A stretch of DNA of 18,736 nucleotides from JBDIAR01 sp039812545 (GTDB lineage Bacteria > Actinomycetota > Actinomycetes > Actinomycetales > Dermatophilaceae). The DNA lies in contig JBDIAR010000054.1 in the NCBI GenBank assembly GCA_039812545.1, positions 1 to 18,736 on the forward strand, in the 5' to 3' direction. This document shows, piece by piece, positions 1 to 6,816 of the stretch. Positions within the stretch are counted from its first letter, which is position 1. Each line of letters starts with the position of its first letter. Position numbers and translations under genes: made by a program. Below the pieces are notes generated by a model that searched no databases, had not been told where the DNA came from, and saw only the letters and a program-made list of their open reading frames with translations.

Positions 1-430
1 GATGCTGCCGTTCATCGGCTACAACGCCAACGACTACATCGCGCACTGGATCAAGATCGGCCAGACCCACGACCCGGCGCAGCTGCCGCGGATCTACCAG
101 GTCAACTGGTTCCGCCGCGACGACGAGACCGGCAAGTTCCTGTGGCCGGGCTTCGGTGAGAACAGCCGCGTCCTGAAGTGGATCGTCGGCCGCCTCGAAG
201 GCACCGCCGAGGGCAAGGACACCGTGGTCGGCATCGTCCCGGCCGACGGCGCGCTCGACACCGACGGCCTGGACGTCTCGGCCGAGGTCGTCGAGAAGTG
301 CCTCAAGGTCGACCCGGAGGACTGGAAGAAGGAGATCCCGCTGATCGAGGAGTGGTTCGAGAAGCTGGGCAATGTGCCGCAGGAGGTCAAGGAACAGCTC
401 GACATCCTCAAGGCCAACGTCAACGCCTGA
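1..430 (+). CDS. pckG: Phosphoenolpyruvate carboxykinase (GTP), C-terminal part
   Basis: This is the last 142 or so residues of GTP-dependent PEP carboxykinase, the cytosolic enzyme that converts oxaloacetate and GTP to phosphoenolpyruvate, GDP and CO2, the first committed step of gluconeogenesis. The 5' part lies outside the window; base 1 is the last base of a codon and the visible frame starts at base 2. Family hallmarks seen are MLPFIGYN near the start, the VNWFRR segment, and FLWPGFGENSRVLKW, which in this family forms part of the nucleotide and PEP pocket. The C-terminus (QEVKEQLDILKA) is a normal family end, so the 3' end is intact. The stop is followed at once by a strong hairpin terminator, so the gene probably ends its transcript here. 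Identification is confident. Confidence 0.96.
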   Translation, partial: MLPFIGYNANDYIAHWIKIGQTHDPAQLPRIYQVNWFRRDDETGKFLWPGFGENSRVLKWIVGRLEGTAEGKDTVVGIVPADGALDTDGLDVSAEVVEKCLKVDPEDWKKEIPLIEEWFEKLGNVPQEVKEQLDILKANVNA

Positions 431-454
431 CGATCTGACGCAGGGCCCGTTCGA

Positions 455-487
455 CGGCGGGGGTATGCCACCGGCATACCCCCGCCG
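455..487 (+). terminator. Perfect 15-bp hairpin downstream of pckG
   Basis: Arms 455-469 (CGGCGGGGGTATGCC) and 473-487 (its exact reverse complement) enclose a 3-base loop (ACC); an A-T pair (454/488) extends the stem to 16 bp. It starts 24 bases after the pckG stop. There is no T-run, as is common for high-GC terminators. Because it is symmetrical it could also stop transcription coming from the DinB-like gene on the minus strand. The inner 8 bp of each arm is the repeated octamer GGTATGCC, in inverted orientation. Confidence 0.85.
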
Positions 488-493
488 TTCGCG

Positions 494-535
494 TCAGCCC
501 CGCACGTCGTGGAATCAGCCCCGCACGTCGTGGAA
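494..535. repeat. Perfect 21-bp tandem duplication at the end of the DinB-like gene
   Basis: Bases 494-514 and 515-535 are identical 21-base units in direct tandem. On the minus strand each unit reads as codons for F-H-D-V-R-G followed by TGA, so the last six codons and the stop of the DinB-like gene are present twice. The first stop met (515-517) ends the protein; the second copy is a spare untranslated end in the same frame. Confidence 0.9.
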
Positions 536-1114
536 CAGGTGGTGCTCGACGTCGTGCAGGAAGTAGATCGAGAAGGTCGCCACGGTGAAGACCGACCCGT
601 TGCTGCGCGTGCCGACCCGCTGCCAGGCGTCAGCCGGTATGCCGTCCCAGGCATCCGCGGTCAACTCACCCTCGGCGAGCAGGTCCCGGCATACGGTCTC
701 GGGATCCTGCTCCCAGTACCGACCCTCGATCGCGGCGGCGTCCTGGTCCCAGTTGGCGAACCGGGCCTCGTCGTCGGTCAGCATCAACTCCAGCCGGCCG
801 CGGAAGATCGCGAACGTATCCCGGGCATGGCAGGCATACTCCAGCGGCGACCAGGTCGCCGGGGCCGGCCGGGTCCGCGCAGCCGGCCGGGCCAGCACCT
901 CCACCCAGCGCGGCAGGGCGGCCCGCACCCGCGCCCCCGTCGTGGTCACGTCGTAGCGCGGGTCGAAACCGCATTCGGTGCAACTTGATTCGATGACGAA
1001 GGTCCAGTCCTTGTCCTCCGGCTCGGGCTGCACCGCTGGTTGGACCGCCGGTTGGACGGCTGGTTGGCCGGTGGGTTCGACGGCGGCATTCGGTTCGTTC
1101 GACATGGGACCCAT
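515..1114 (-). CDS. DinB-superfamily protein
   Basis: A 199-residue protein of the DinB/YfiT-like four-helix-bundle superfamily, whose members bind a metal through three histidines and are often thiol-dependent transferases or stress proteins; the substrate here is unknown. Candidate ligands are H96 (in YACHARD) and H187/H191 (in LHDVEHH). A CxxCGFD motif (C45, C48) precedes the bundle and may bind a metal. The first 32 residues are low complexity, with three QPAV units encoded by imperfect 12-bp repeats. Start: ATG at 1114; an in-frame ATG at 1105 is nearly as good, and neither has a clear ribosome binding site. It is divergent from the alpha/beta hydrolase, with only 26 bases between starts. 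Family assignment is fairly secure, role is not. Confidence 0.8.
   Translation of the reverse strand: MGPMSNEPNAAVEPTGQPAVQPAVQPAVQPEPEDKDWTFVIESSCTECGFDPRYDVTTTGARVRAALPRWVEVLARPAARTRPAPATWSPLEYACHARDTFAIFRGRLELMLTDDEARFANWDQDAAAIEGRYWEQDPETVCRDLLAEGELTADAWDGIPADAWQRVGTRSNGSVFTVATFSIYFLHDVEHHLFHDVRG
1035..1070. repeat. Three imperfect 12-bp tandem repeats in the DinB-like gene
   Basis: Units of the form GCYGGTTGGACS at 1035-1046, 1047-1058 and 1059-1070. They encode the QPAV repeats of the low-complexity N-terminus, so a change in copy number would keep the reading frame. Confidence 0.7.
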
Positions 1115-1140
1115 TGAACCCGCTGGGGTACCGTCGAGTC

Positions 1141-1830
1141 ATGGTGCCGGACTCCATTCGCCCGACGATCGCCTTCCTCAGCGGATCCGGCCTGCCGGCC
1201 TGGGCCTGGAACGGCGTGCGGGATGAACTGCGGATGCCGACCTACGTCGTGGACTACCTCAAGGGCGAGGCATCGCTGGCCCAGCACGCGCGGGCCGTGC
1301 TCGACGGATCCGGCCACGTCCGCCTGATCCTGGTGGCGCATTCGCTGGGCGGGGTCGTCGCGAGTCAGATCTGCGCGATCGCACCGGATCGAATCGCCGG
1401 GGTGATCGGGGTCAGCGCGGCGTTTCCCCCGCCTGGTCGGTCCTTCCTCGACACCCTGCCGCGCCGCGAGCGACTGCTCATGACGGCGGCGTTGCGGCTC
1501 TCCGGAACCAGGCCACCGGCGTCGGTGCTGCGCCGGGGGTATGCCGACGAACTGGACGACGACACCGCCGGCCGGCTCGTCTCCGGTTTCGAGGCCGAAT
1601 CTCGGCGGCTGTTCACCGACCCCGTGGGATCGCCGAGCTTCCCGTCGGCTCGCGGCTATGTGCTCACGTCCCGAGACCGGCAATCATCGCCCGAACGCCA
1701 GGAGTCGTATGCCGTCCGACTCGGGGCTACCTGCCGTCGCGAACTGGACGCCGGCCACTGGCCCATGCTGAGCCGTCCCACCGAACTGGGGGCGCTCCTG
1801 CGCGAGTTCATCGAGACCTGCCCGAGCTGA
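1141..1830 (+). CDS. Alpha/beta-fold hydrolase
   Basis: A 229-residue alpha/beta hydrolase of the short single-domain type, probably a cytosolic esterase or lipase-like enzyme of unknown substrate. The nucleophile elbow is AHSLGG with S68, the likely acid is D179 (in TSRDR, a common position in this family) and the histidine is H206 (in AGHWPML), so the triad appears complete. No signal peptide is visible. Start: ATG at 1141, chosen because the strand beginning PTIAFLSGSG is the first core strand. A TTG at 1114 in the same frame would overlap the divergent gene. No Shine-Dalgarno is visible; TACCGT at 1129-1134 ends six bases before the ATG, compatible with a leaderless message. It faces the Gly/Pro-rich membrane protein gene 48 bases downstream. 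Confidence 0.85.
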   Translation: MVPDSIRPTIAFLSGSGLPAWAWNGVRDELRMPTYVVDYLKGEASLAQHARAVLDGSGHVRLILVAHSLGGVVASQICAIAPDRIAGVIGVSAAFPPPGRSFLDTLPRRERLLMTAALRLSGTRPPASVLRRGYADELDDDTAGRLVSGFEAESRRLFTDPVGSPSFPSARGYVLTSRDRQSSPERQESYAVRLGATCRRELDAGHWPMLSRPTELGALLREFIETCPS

Positions 1831-1844
1831 GCCTGGCTCACGAT

Positions 1845-1871
1845 GCGCTCGCCGATGGATGCGGCAGGCGC
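1845..1871. terminator. Possible bidirectional terminator between convergent genes
   Basis: Imperfect hairpin with arms 1845-1854 and 1862-1871: four outer and four inner G/C pairs flank a two-base mismatch, with a 7-base loop. It lies in the 48-base gap between the hydrolase stop and the stop of the minus-strand membrane protein gene. No T-run. Confidence 0.35.
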
Positions 1872-1878
1872 GTTCGGA

Positions 1879-2286
1879 TCAGTGCGTGCCGCGACCGGAC
1901 CGCCCAGCGCCCGGGAACTGGCCCCACTGGCCCTGCCCCGGCACCCCGCCCGGCACGCCACCCGGGACCCCGCCGGGGCCGATCCCGGGGGGTCGACCGA
2001 TCCCGCCGCCGGGACCGCTCTCACCGCCGATCCCCGAGTAGGTCGACGGCATCATCGCGGCCGCCGCCACGGCGCCGATGGAGGAGACCGCGATGACGAT
2101 CGCCGCCACCCAGGCGGTTCGCCTCGCCGACCACCGGCTCGTCGGGACGGCGGGTTCCGCGACGGCCTCGACATGGTCCTGAGGCGCCACGACCGGCACC
2201 GCCCGAGTGGGATCGACAAGCGGCTGCGTCGCCGGCTGGGGCAGGCCGGCTCCGCCGAAGTCCGCCTCCGGAAGCTGTGAAGACAT
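1879..2286 (-). CDS. Gly/Pro-rich single-pass membrane protein
   Basis: A 135-residue protein that I do not recognise as a named family. A Pro/Val-rich cytosolic-type region of about 50 residues is followed by a basic stretch (RWSARR), one membrane helix at about residues 58-79, and an exported-type tail of about 55 residues made almost only of G, P, I, V and Q, with three VPGG-like repeats. Start: ATG at 2286 (MSSQLPE). The same frame continues upstream over the response-regulator gene, but that part has shadow composition. The start is supported by its position exactly 23 bases after a CCACAG/GCACAG pair on its own strand, the same spacing as at two neighbouring genes, so co-regulation with the adjacent two-component system is likely. 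The glycosyltransferase at 4728 also has a Gly-rich exported segment; a shared surface role is a guess. Confidence 0.75.
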   Translation of the reverse strand: MSSQLPEADFGGAGLPQPATQPLVDPTRAVPVVAPQDHVEAVAEPAVPTSRWSARRTAWVAAIVIAVSSIGAVAAAAMMPSTYSGIGGESGPGGGIGRPPGIGPGGVPGGVPGGVPGQGQWGQFPGAGRSGRGTH

Positions 2287-2298
2287 GGGCCGGATTCT

Positions 2299-2326
2299 GG
2301 ACCTCGCCGCTGTGCCGAACCTGTGG
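2299..2326 (-). promoter_or_regulatory. Putative PhoP-type direct repeat and promoter of the Gly/Pro-rich gene
   Basis: Read on the minus strand: CCACAG (2326-2321), five bases, GCACAG (2315-2310), so 11-bp phase. Then come ten bases and CAGAAT at 2299-2294, seven bases and the ATG (2286). The hexamer CAGAAT fits a -10 box for a transcript starting at or next to the ATG. Layout and spacing match those at 2384-2422 and 4688-4704. The repeats resemble the TCACAGC direct repeats described for mycobacterial PhoP. Confidence 0.6.
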
Positions 2327-2383
2327 CCGCGATATCGGGAAGCTGACGATCGCCGCCACCACCCGCCGCGCGACATAGTCCGG

Positions 2384-2422
2384 TCACAGAAAGACCACAG
2401 GTGAGCTGCGGGCGGACCACAG
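2384..2422 (+). promoter_or_regulatory. Putative autoregulatory PhoP-type repeats upstream of the response regulator
   Basis: TCACAG at 2384-2389, CCACAG at 2395-2400 and CCACAG at 2417-2422 lie at 0, 11 and 33 bp; the missing 22-bp slot holds a degenerate CTGCGG (2406-2411). The last repeat ends 23 bases before the ATG at 2446. TCCAAT at 2433-2438 sits where a -10 box of a leaderless transcript would be. Since the gene controlled is itself a PhoP-like regulator, autoregulation is the simplest reading. Confidence 0.6.
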
Positions 2423-2445
2423 CCAACTCTTGTCCAATGGTGGTC

Positions 2446-3186
2446 ATGAGCACCCAGTCCTCCCGCGCGCCGAAGCTGCAGCGCCCCGACGGATCCAACC
2501 CCCGCGTCCTCGTCGTCGACGACGAACCCAACATCACCGAGCTCCTGGCGATGGCCCTGCGCTACGAGGGCTGGGACGTCAGTTCCGCGGGCACCGGGAT
2601 GGCCGCGGTGCGGGCGGCGCGCGAGTTCGGTCCCGACGCCGTCGTCCTGGACATGATGCTGCCCGACATGGACGGCCTTGAGGTGCTCCGCAAGCTGCGC
2701 GAACACGACGAGCGCACCCCGGTGCTCTTCCTCACGGCTCGGGACGCGGTCGAGGACCGGATCGCGGGCCTGACGGCCGGCGGCGACGACTATGTCACCA
2801 AGCCGTTCAGCCTCGAAGAGGTCGTCGCCCGACTGCGGGCGCTGATGCGGCGCACCGCGCTGATGGCGATGGACGGCGAGGACGAGTCCGTCTTGGCGGT
2901 CGGCGATCTGACCCTCGACGAGGACTCACACGAGGTCACCCGGGGCGGTGTCGAGATCCACCTCACCGCAACGGAATTCGAACTCCTGCGGTTCCTCATG
3001 CGCAATCCCAAGCGGGTCCTGTCCAAGGCTCAGATCCTCGACCGGGTCTGGAACTACGACTTCGGCGGGCAGGCGAATGTCGTCGAGTTGTACATCTCCT
3101 ACCTGCGCAAGAAGATCGACGCCGGCCGTGAGCCCATGATCCACACCATGCGCGGAGTCGGGTACGTCCTGAAACCGGCCGGCTGA
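2446..3186 (+). CDS. OmpR/PhoB-family response regulator, PhoP-like
   Basis: A 246-residue DNA-binding response regulator. The receiver domain spans about residues 20-133 with acidic pair D25/D26, phospho-acceptor D69 (VVLDMMLPDMDG), T97 and K119. A winged-helix effector domain (about 150-244) ends in the usual TMRGVGYVLKP. The receiver and wing are close in wording to mycobacterial PhoP (GLTAGGDDYVTKPFSLEEVVARLR; FGGQANVVELYISYLRKKID), so PhoP-like is justified, though orthology is not proven. Start: ATG at 2446, which leaves a short Ser/Pro-rich N-terminus; ATG 2437 and GTG 2401 are in frame, but the 23-base spacing to the repeats favours 2446. The stop overlaps the start of the sensor kinase by one base (TGATG), so the two are translationally coupled. 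Confidence 0.93.
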   Translation: MSTQSSRAPKLQRPDGSNPRVLVVDDEPNITELLAMALRYEGWDVSSAGTGMAAVRAAREFGPDAVVLDMMLPDMDGLEVLRKLREHDERTPVLFLTARDAVEDRIAGLTAGGDDYVTKPFSLEEVVARLRALMRRTALMAMDGEDESVLAVGDLTLDEDSHEVTRGGVEIHLTATEFELLRFLMRNPKRVLSKAQILDRVWNYDFGGQANVVELYISYLRKKIDAGREPMIHTMRGVGYVLKPAG

Positions 3187-4643
3187 TGCCACTGGATCTG
3201 CGTCGAGCGCTCGCGGTGCGCGACTGGACCCTGCGAGCCAAGATCGTCGCCTCGATGCTGGCGCTGTTCACCGTCATCGCCGTCGTCACCGGCGCCGTGA
3301 CGGTGCTCTCGCTGCAGGCATACCTGAACAACCAGATCGACCGCCAGTTGCTCGACTCTGCCGGCCGGATCACCGGACCCGGCGGCCGGATGGGCATGGA
3401 CGACCTGCGCTGCACGAATCGCACCGACCGGCACGGCCCCGGCGACCAGGGGCTGGTCGCCCTGTTCAACACCGGTGGCGTCGGGATGGGGACCGCGACG
3501 ACGGGGACGGGCGGGTGTGTGGATCTGTCCGACAGCCAACTGGCGGCGCTTGATGCCGCCGACCTGGGCAGCACCGCGAAGACCGTGAACCTCGGTGACG
3601 ACCTCGGCGAGTACCGGGCCATCGCCGCACCCGGATCGGGATACATCCGCGTCCTCGGGCTCCCACTGGGCCCGGCCGAGAAGGCCACCCGCAATGCCGT
3701 GTCGACCGCGATCGCCACGACCGCGGTCGGTCTCGGCGCGGTGGCACTGGCCGGGACCTGGTTGGTCCGGCGTAATCTGCGCCCCCTCGATCGGGTCGCC
3801 GCAACCGCCACCGCGGTGGCCGCGCTCCCGCTCGATCAGGGGAAAGTCGCTCTGGCCGAACGCGTTCCAGAGCAATACACCGACACGCGCACCGAGGTCG
3901 GCAAGGTCGGCTCCGCCGTCAATGAGATGCTCGACCACATCAGCGAGGCGCTCACGGCACGCCACCAAAGCGAACAGCGCGTCCGCCAATTCGTCGCCGA
4001 CGCCAGCCACGAGTTGCGCACGCCGCTGGCCAGCATCAAGGGGTATGCCGAACTCACCCGACGCGAAAACGAGCCCGTCCCCGGCAGTGTCGGCCACGCC
4101 ATCGGACGCATCGAGTCCGAGGCGACTCGGATGTCGTCGCTCGTCGAGGATCTGCTGCTGCTCGCCCGCCTCGACGCCGGTCGACCCCTCGAACAGGGCG
4201 CCGTCGACCTGTCCCAGGTGGTCATCGACGCCGTCAGCGACGCGCACGCCGCCAGCCCCCGACACGGCTGGGAGCTCGACCTGCCCGACGAACCCGTCGA
4301 AGTCGTCGGCGACCCGGCCCGGCTCCACCAGATCGTGGCCAATCTGCTGGCCAACGCCCGCACGCACACCCCGGAGGGCACGACCGTGCGCACCAGCGTC
4401 GCCAAGGAATGGCACCAAGCCGTCCTCACCGTCCGGGACAACGGCCCGGGGGTTCCAGAAGCGTTGCAACCCAACGTCTTCCAGCGGTTCGCCCGCGGCG
4501 ACTCGTCACGTAACCGGGCCGCCGGGAGCACCGGCCTCGGGTTGTCCATCGTCGCCGCGGTGGCCGGTGCCCACGGCGGCACGGTGGAACTGTCCAGCCG
4601 TCCCGGCGACACGTCGTTCGTCGTGCGACTGCCCTCCCCCTGA
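3186..4643 (+). CDS. Membrane sensor histidine kinase (HAMP, HisKA, HATPase)
   Basis: A 485-residue sensor kinase, partner of the response regulator it overlaps. TM1 lies at about residues 19-45, an extracytoplasmic sensor region at about 46-175, TM2 at about 177-201, then a HAMP linker. The HisKA dimerisation helix carries the phosphorylated H275 (DASHELRTPL), and the ATPase domain shows the N box (ANLLANARTHTP, about 386-390), DNGPGVP, an F-box-like VFQRFARG and GSTGLGLSIV, so all catalytic motifs are present. The sensor region has just two cysteines that I noticed, C76 and C111, which could form a disulfide, and a Gly/Thr-rich stretch between them. The signal sensed cannot be read from the sequence. 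The glycosyltransferase gene follows after 84 bases and has its own predicted promoter. Confidence 0.93.
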   Translation: MPLDLRRALAVRDWTLRAKIVASMLALFTVIAVVTGAVTVLSLQAYLNNQIDRQLLDSAGRITGPGGRMGMDDLRCTNRTDRHGPGDQGLVALFNTGGVGMGTATTGTGGCVDLSDSQLAALDAADLGSTAKTVNLGDDLGEYRAIAAPGSGYIRVLGLPLGPAEKATRNAVSTAIATTAVGLGAVALAGTWLVRRNLRPLDRVAATATAVAALPLDQGKVALAERVPEQYTDTRTEVGKVGSAVNEMLDHISEALTARHQSEQRVRQFVADASHELRTPLASIKGYAELTRRENEPVPGSVGHAIGRIESEATRMSSLVEDLLLLARLDAGRPLEQGAVDLSQVVIDAVSDAHAASPRHGWELDLPDEPVEVVGDPARLHQIVANLLANARTHTPEGTTVRTSVAKEWHQAVLTVRDNGPGVPEALQPNVFQRFARGDSSRNRAAGSTGLGLSIVAAVAGAHGGTVELSSRPGDTSFVVRLPSP

Positions 4644-4687
4644 GCCGTTCCGCCCGCCCCTGAGCTCACGAGGCTTCCCAAGACTGT

Positions 4688-4715
4688 CCACAGCTCTCCC
4701 ACAGTCCGGCCGACG
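4688..4715 (+). promoter_or_regulatory. Putative PhoP-type direct repeat and promoter of the glycosyltransferase
   Basis: CCACAG at 4688-4693 and again at 4699-4704 (11-bp phase), then 23 bases to the ATG at 4728. Weaker partners fall on the same phase upstream (CCCAAG at 4677, TCACGA at 4666). GAGACT at 4715-4720 occupies the same place as CAGAAT and TCCAAT at the two other promoters, seven bases before the ATG. The site lies in the 84-base gap after the sensor kinase gene. Confidence 0.6.
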
Positions 4716-4727
4716 AGACTCGCCATC

Positions 4728-6800
4728 ATGGACACCGCGACCCTCCCCCTCGTCGACGAACCGGCATACCGGACCATCGAATCCGCTCCAGAGCGGACGA
4801 AGGGGACGAGTCGGCTGCACTCGTTGTGGCGCGGCAACCCGGACGACCCGACGTGGGCTCGCCCGGCACTGTGGGGGCTCCTGCTGGCGACCGCCGTGTT
4901 CTACCTGGTGAACCTCACGAGCAACGGGTATGCCAACGCCTTCTACTCGGCGGCGGCGCAGGCCGGTAGCTCCTCGTGGAAGGCGTTCTTCTTCGGCAGC
5001 CTCGACGGCGGCAACTCGATCACCGTCGACAAGCCACCGGCATCGTTGTGGGTCATGGCGTTGTCCGTCCGCCTGTTCGGGCTGAACTCGTTCGCGATCC
5101 TGTTCCCCGAGGTCGTCATGGGTGTCGCCTCCGTCGGCGTCCTGTATGCCACGGTGCGCCGCCACTTCGGCGCGATCGCCGCACTGCTCGCCGGGGCGGT
5201 CCTCGCGCTCACCCCGGTGGCCGTGCTCATGTTCCGGTTCAACAATCCCGAGGCGCTGCTGGTCCTGCTGATGACCCTCGGCGCGTGGGCGACGGCCAAG
5301 GCCGTCGATCAGGCATCGCCGCGCTGGATGATCATCGTCGGGGTATTCATGGGCCTCGGCTTCCTCACCAAGACCCTCCAAGTGCTGCTCGTCATCCCGG
5401 GCTTCGCCGTGGCCTACCTCGTTGCGGCGAATACCACTGTCGTCAAACGCATCTGGCACACTCTGCTGGCGGCCGGGGCGATGGTGCTGTCGGCCGGCTG
5501 GTGGGTCGCGATCGTCGAACTGATCCCGGCGTCCGCCCGACCGTATATCGGCGGCTCCCAGACGAACTCGTTCCTCGAACTCACCTTCGGCTACAACGGA
5601 CTCGGCCGGATCGACGGCAACGAGACCGGCTCGGTGGGCGGCGGCGGCCGCGCCGGCGGGTGGGGCGCGACCGGGCTGGCCCGGATGTTCAACTCCTCCG
5701 TCGGCGGCCAGATTTCGTGGTTGCTGCCCGCCGCCCTGATCCTGCTGGCCGCCGGATTCGTGGTCCGGGGGCGACGCCCGCGCACCGACGCCCGACGCGC
5801 GGCATACCTGATCTGGGGCGGTTGGCTGGTCGTGACCGCACTCACCTTCTCGCTGATGGCGGGGATCTTCCACGAGTACTACACGATCGCGCTCGCCCCG
5901 GCGATCGCCGCGCTCGTCGCGATGGGAGCGGTCGAGTTGTGGGAACACAAGGAGTCGACGTGGGCGCGCATCGTCCTCGCCGCGACGATGGCCGCCACCG
6001 GGATCTGGTGCTTCCTGTTGTTGTCTCAGACGCCGACCTGGTTGCCGTGGTTGCGAATCGTCGTCCTGGCCGCAGCGCTGTGCGCCAGCCTCGGGCTGCT
6101 CGCCCTCGACGTCGTGCACCGCTCGGCGGTGCCGGTGATCGCCGGCGTCGGTGTCGTCGCGGCACTGCTCGGGCCGACCGCGTACAGCGTCGCCACCGTG
6201 GACAAGGCCTACAGCGGCTCGATCGTGACGGCGGGTCCGACCATGGCCGGTGGACGTGGCGGGCCCGGAGGCGCGCCCGGCGGGGCCGTCGGCGGTCCGC
6301 GCGGAGCCTTCGGCGGTGCCGGTGGCGCCGGTGGTGCCGGCGGTGCCGGTGGATTCGCCCCCGGTGGCGGCGGGACTCCAAACGGCGCGGGCGGCATGGG
6401 CGGTCTGCTGAATGCGACCATCCCCGATACCGCTGTGGTGGCAACACTTTCGGCCGACGCCTCGCAGTACACCTGGGTCGCCGCAACGGTCGGCTCGCAG
6501 AACGCCGCGGGCCTACAGCTCGGGACGCAGTTGCCGGTGATGGCGATCGGCGGCTTCAACGGCACCGACCCCTCCCCGACGCTGGAGCAGTTCCAGGCGT
6601 ACGTCGCGGCCGGCCGGATCCACTACTTCCTCGCCGGTGGACTGGGCGGGATGCGACAGAACGGCGGCGCCGACACCTCCTCGCAGATCAGCACCTGGGT
6701 CGCGGAGAACTTCCCGACGGTGTCGATCGGTGGCACCACGTTCTACGACCTGACCCAGCCGTCGTCGGGGTCGACGGATGCGACCCCGACCGCCGTCTGA
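4728..6800 (+). CDS. ArnT/PMT-type membrane glycosyltransferase (GT39/GT83-like) with Gly-rich insert
   Basis: A 690-residue polytopic membrane protein of the GT-C fold. Such enzymes use lipid-linked sugars and transfer the sugar outside the membrane. After a cytosolic N-terminus of about 45 residues there are roughly ten or more hydrophobic helices. The first loop carries D93 (SLDGGN) and D101 in VDKPP, the position of the acidic and KPP-type motifs typical of the family. At about residues 503-561 lies a segment of almost pure G/A/P with GGA repeats encoded by 9-bp tandem units, followed by a soluble extracytoplasmic C-terminal domain (about 562-690). The layout recalls Bacillus YkcB-type proteins. 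Start: ATG 4728, supported by the promoter spacing; no clear Shine-Dalgarno. Its likely regulator is the two-component system just upstream. Acceptor and sugar are unknown. Confidence 0.88.
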   Translation: MDTATLPLVDEPAYRTIESAPERTKGTSRLHSLWRGNPDDPTWARPALWGLLLATAVFYLVNLTSNGYANAFYSAAAQAGSSSWKAFFFGSLDGGNSITVDKPPASLWVMALSVRLFGLNSFAILFPEVVMGVASVGVLYATVRRHFGAIAALLAGAVLALTPVAVLMFRFNNPEALLVLLMTLGAWATAKAVDQASPRWMIIVGVFMGLGFLTKTLQVLLVIPGFAVAYLVAANTTVVKRIWHTLLAAGAMVLSAGWWVAIVELIPASARPYIGGSQTNSFLELTFGYNGLGRIDGNETGSVGGGGRAGGWGATGLARMFNSSVGGQISWLLPAALILLAAGFVVRGRRPRTDARRAAYLIWGGWLVVTALTFSLMAGIFHEYYTIALAPAIAALVAMGAVELWEHKESTWARIVLAATMAATGIWCFLLLSQTPTWLPWLRIVVLAAALCASLGLLALDVVHRSAVPVIAGVGVVAALLGPTAYSVATVDKAYSGSIVTAGPTMAGGRGGPGGAPGGAVGGPRGAFGGAGGAGGAGGAGGFAPGGGGTPNGAGGMGGLLNATIPDTAVVATLSADASQYTWVAATVGSQNAAGLQLGTQLPVMAIGGFNGTDPSPTLEQFQAYVAAGRIHYFLAGGLGGMRQNGGADTSSQISTWVAENFPTVSIGGTTFYDLTQPSSGSTDATPTAV
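6310..6351 (+). repeat. Near-9-bp tandem repeats coding (GGA)n in the glycosyltransferase
   Basis: Repeated units of the form GGYGGYGCC encode GGAGGAGGAGGAGG inside the Gly-rich segment. In-frame length variation is expected in such repeats. Confidence 0.7.
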
Positions 6801-6816
6801 GCCCACGCCGGTTCCC

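Noticed and set aside
94..654. Minus-strand frame antisense to pckG.
   Set aside because: Shadow composition opposite a well-identified enzyme; no recognisable domain.
2287..2706. Upstream extension of the Gly/Pro-rich protein frame.
   Set aside because: It lies antisense to the response regulator and lacks coding character; the promoter repeats fall inside it.
4685..4693. CTGTCCACA resembles a DnaA box (one mismatch).
   Set aside because: A single copy that overlaps the CCACAG repeats, with no origin genes or AT-rich element nearby; the phased repeat explains it better.
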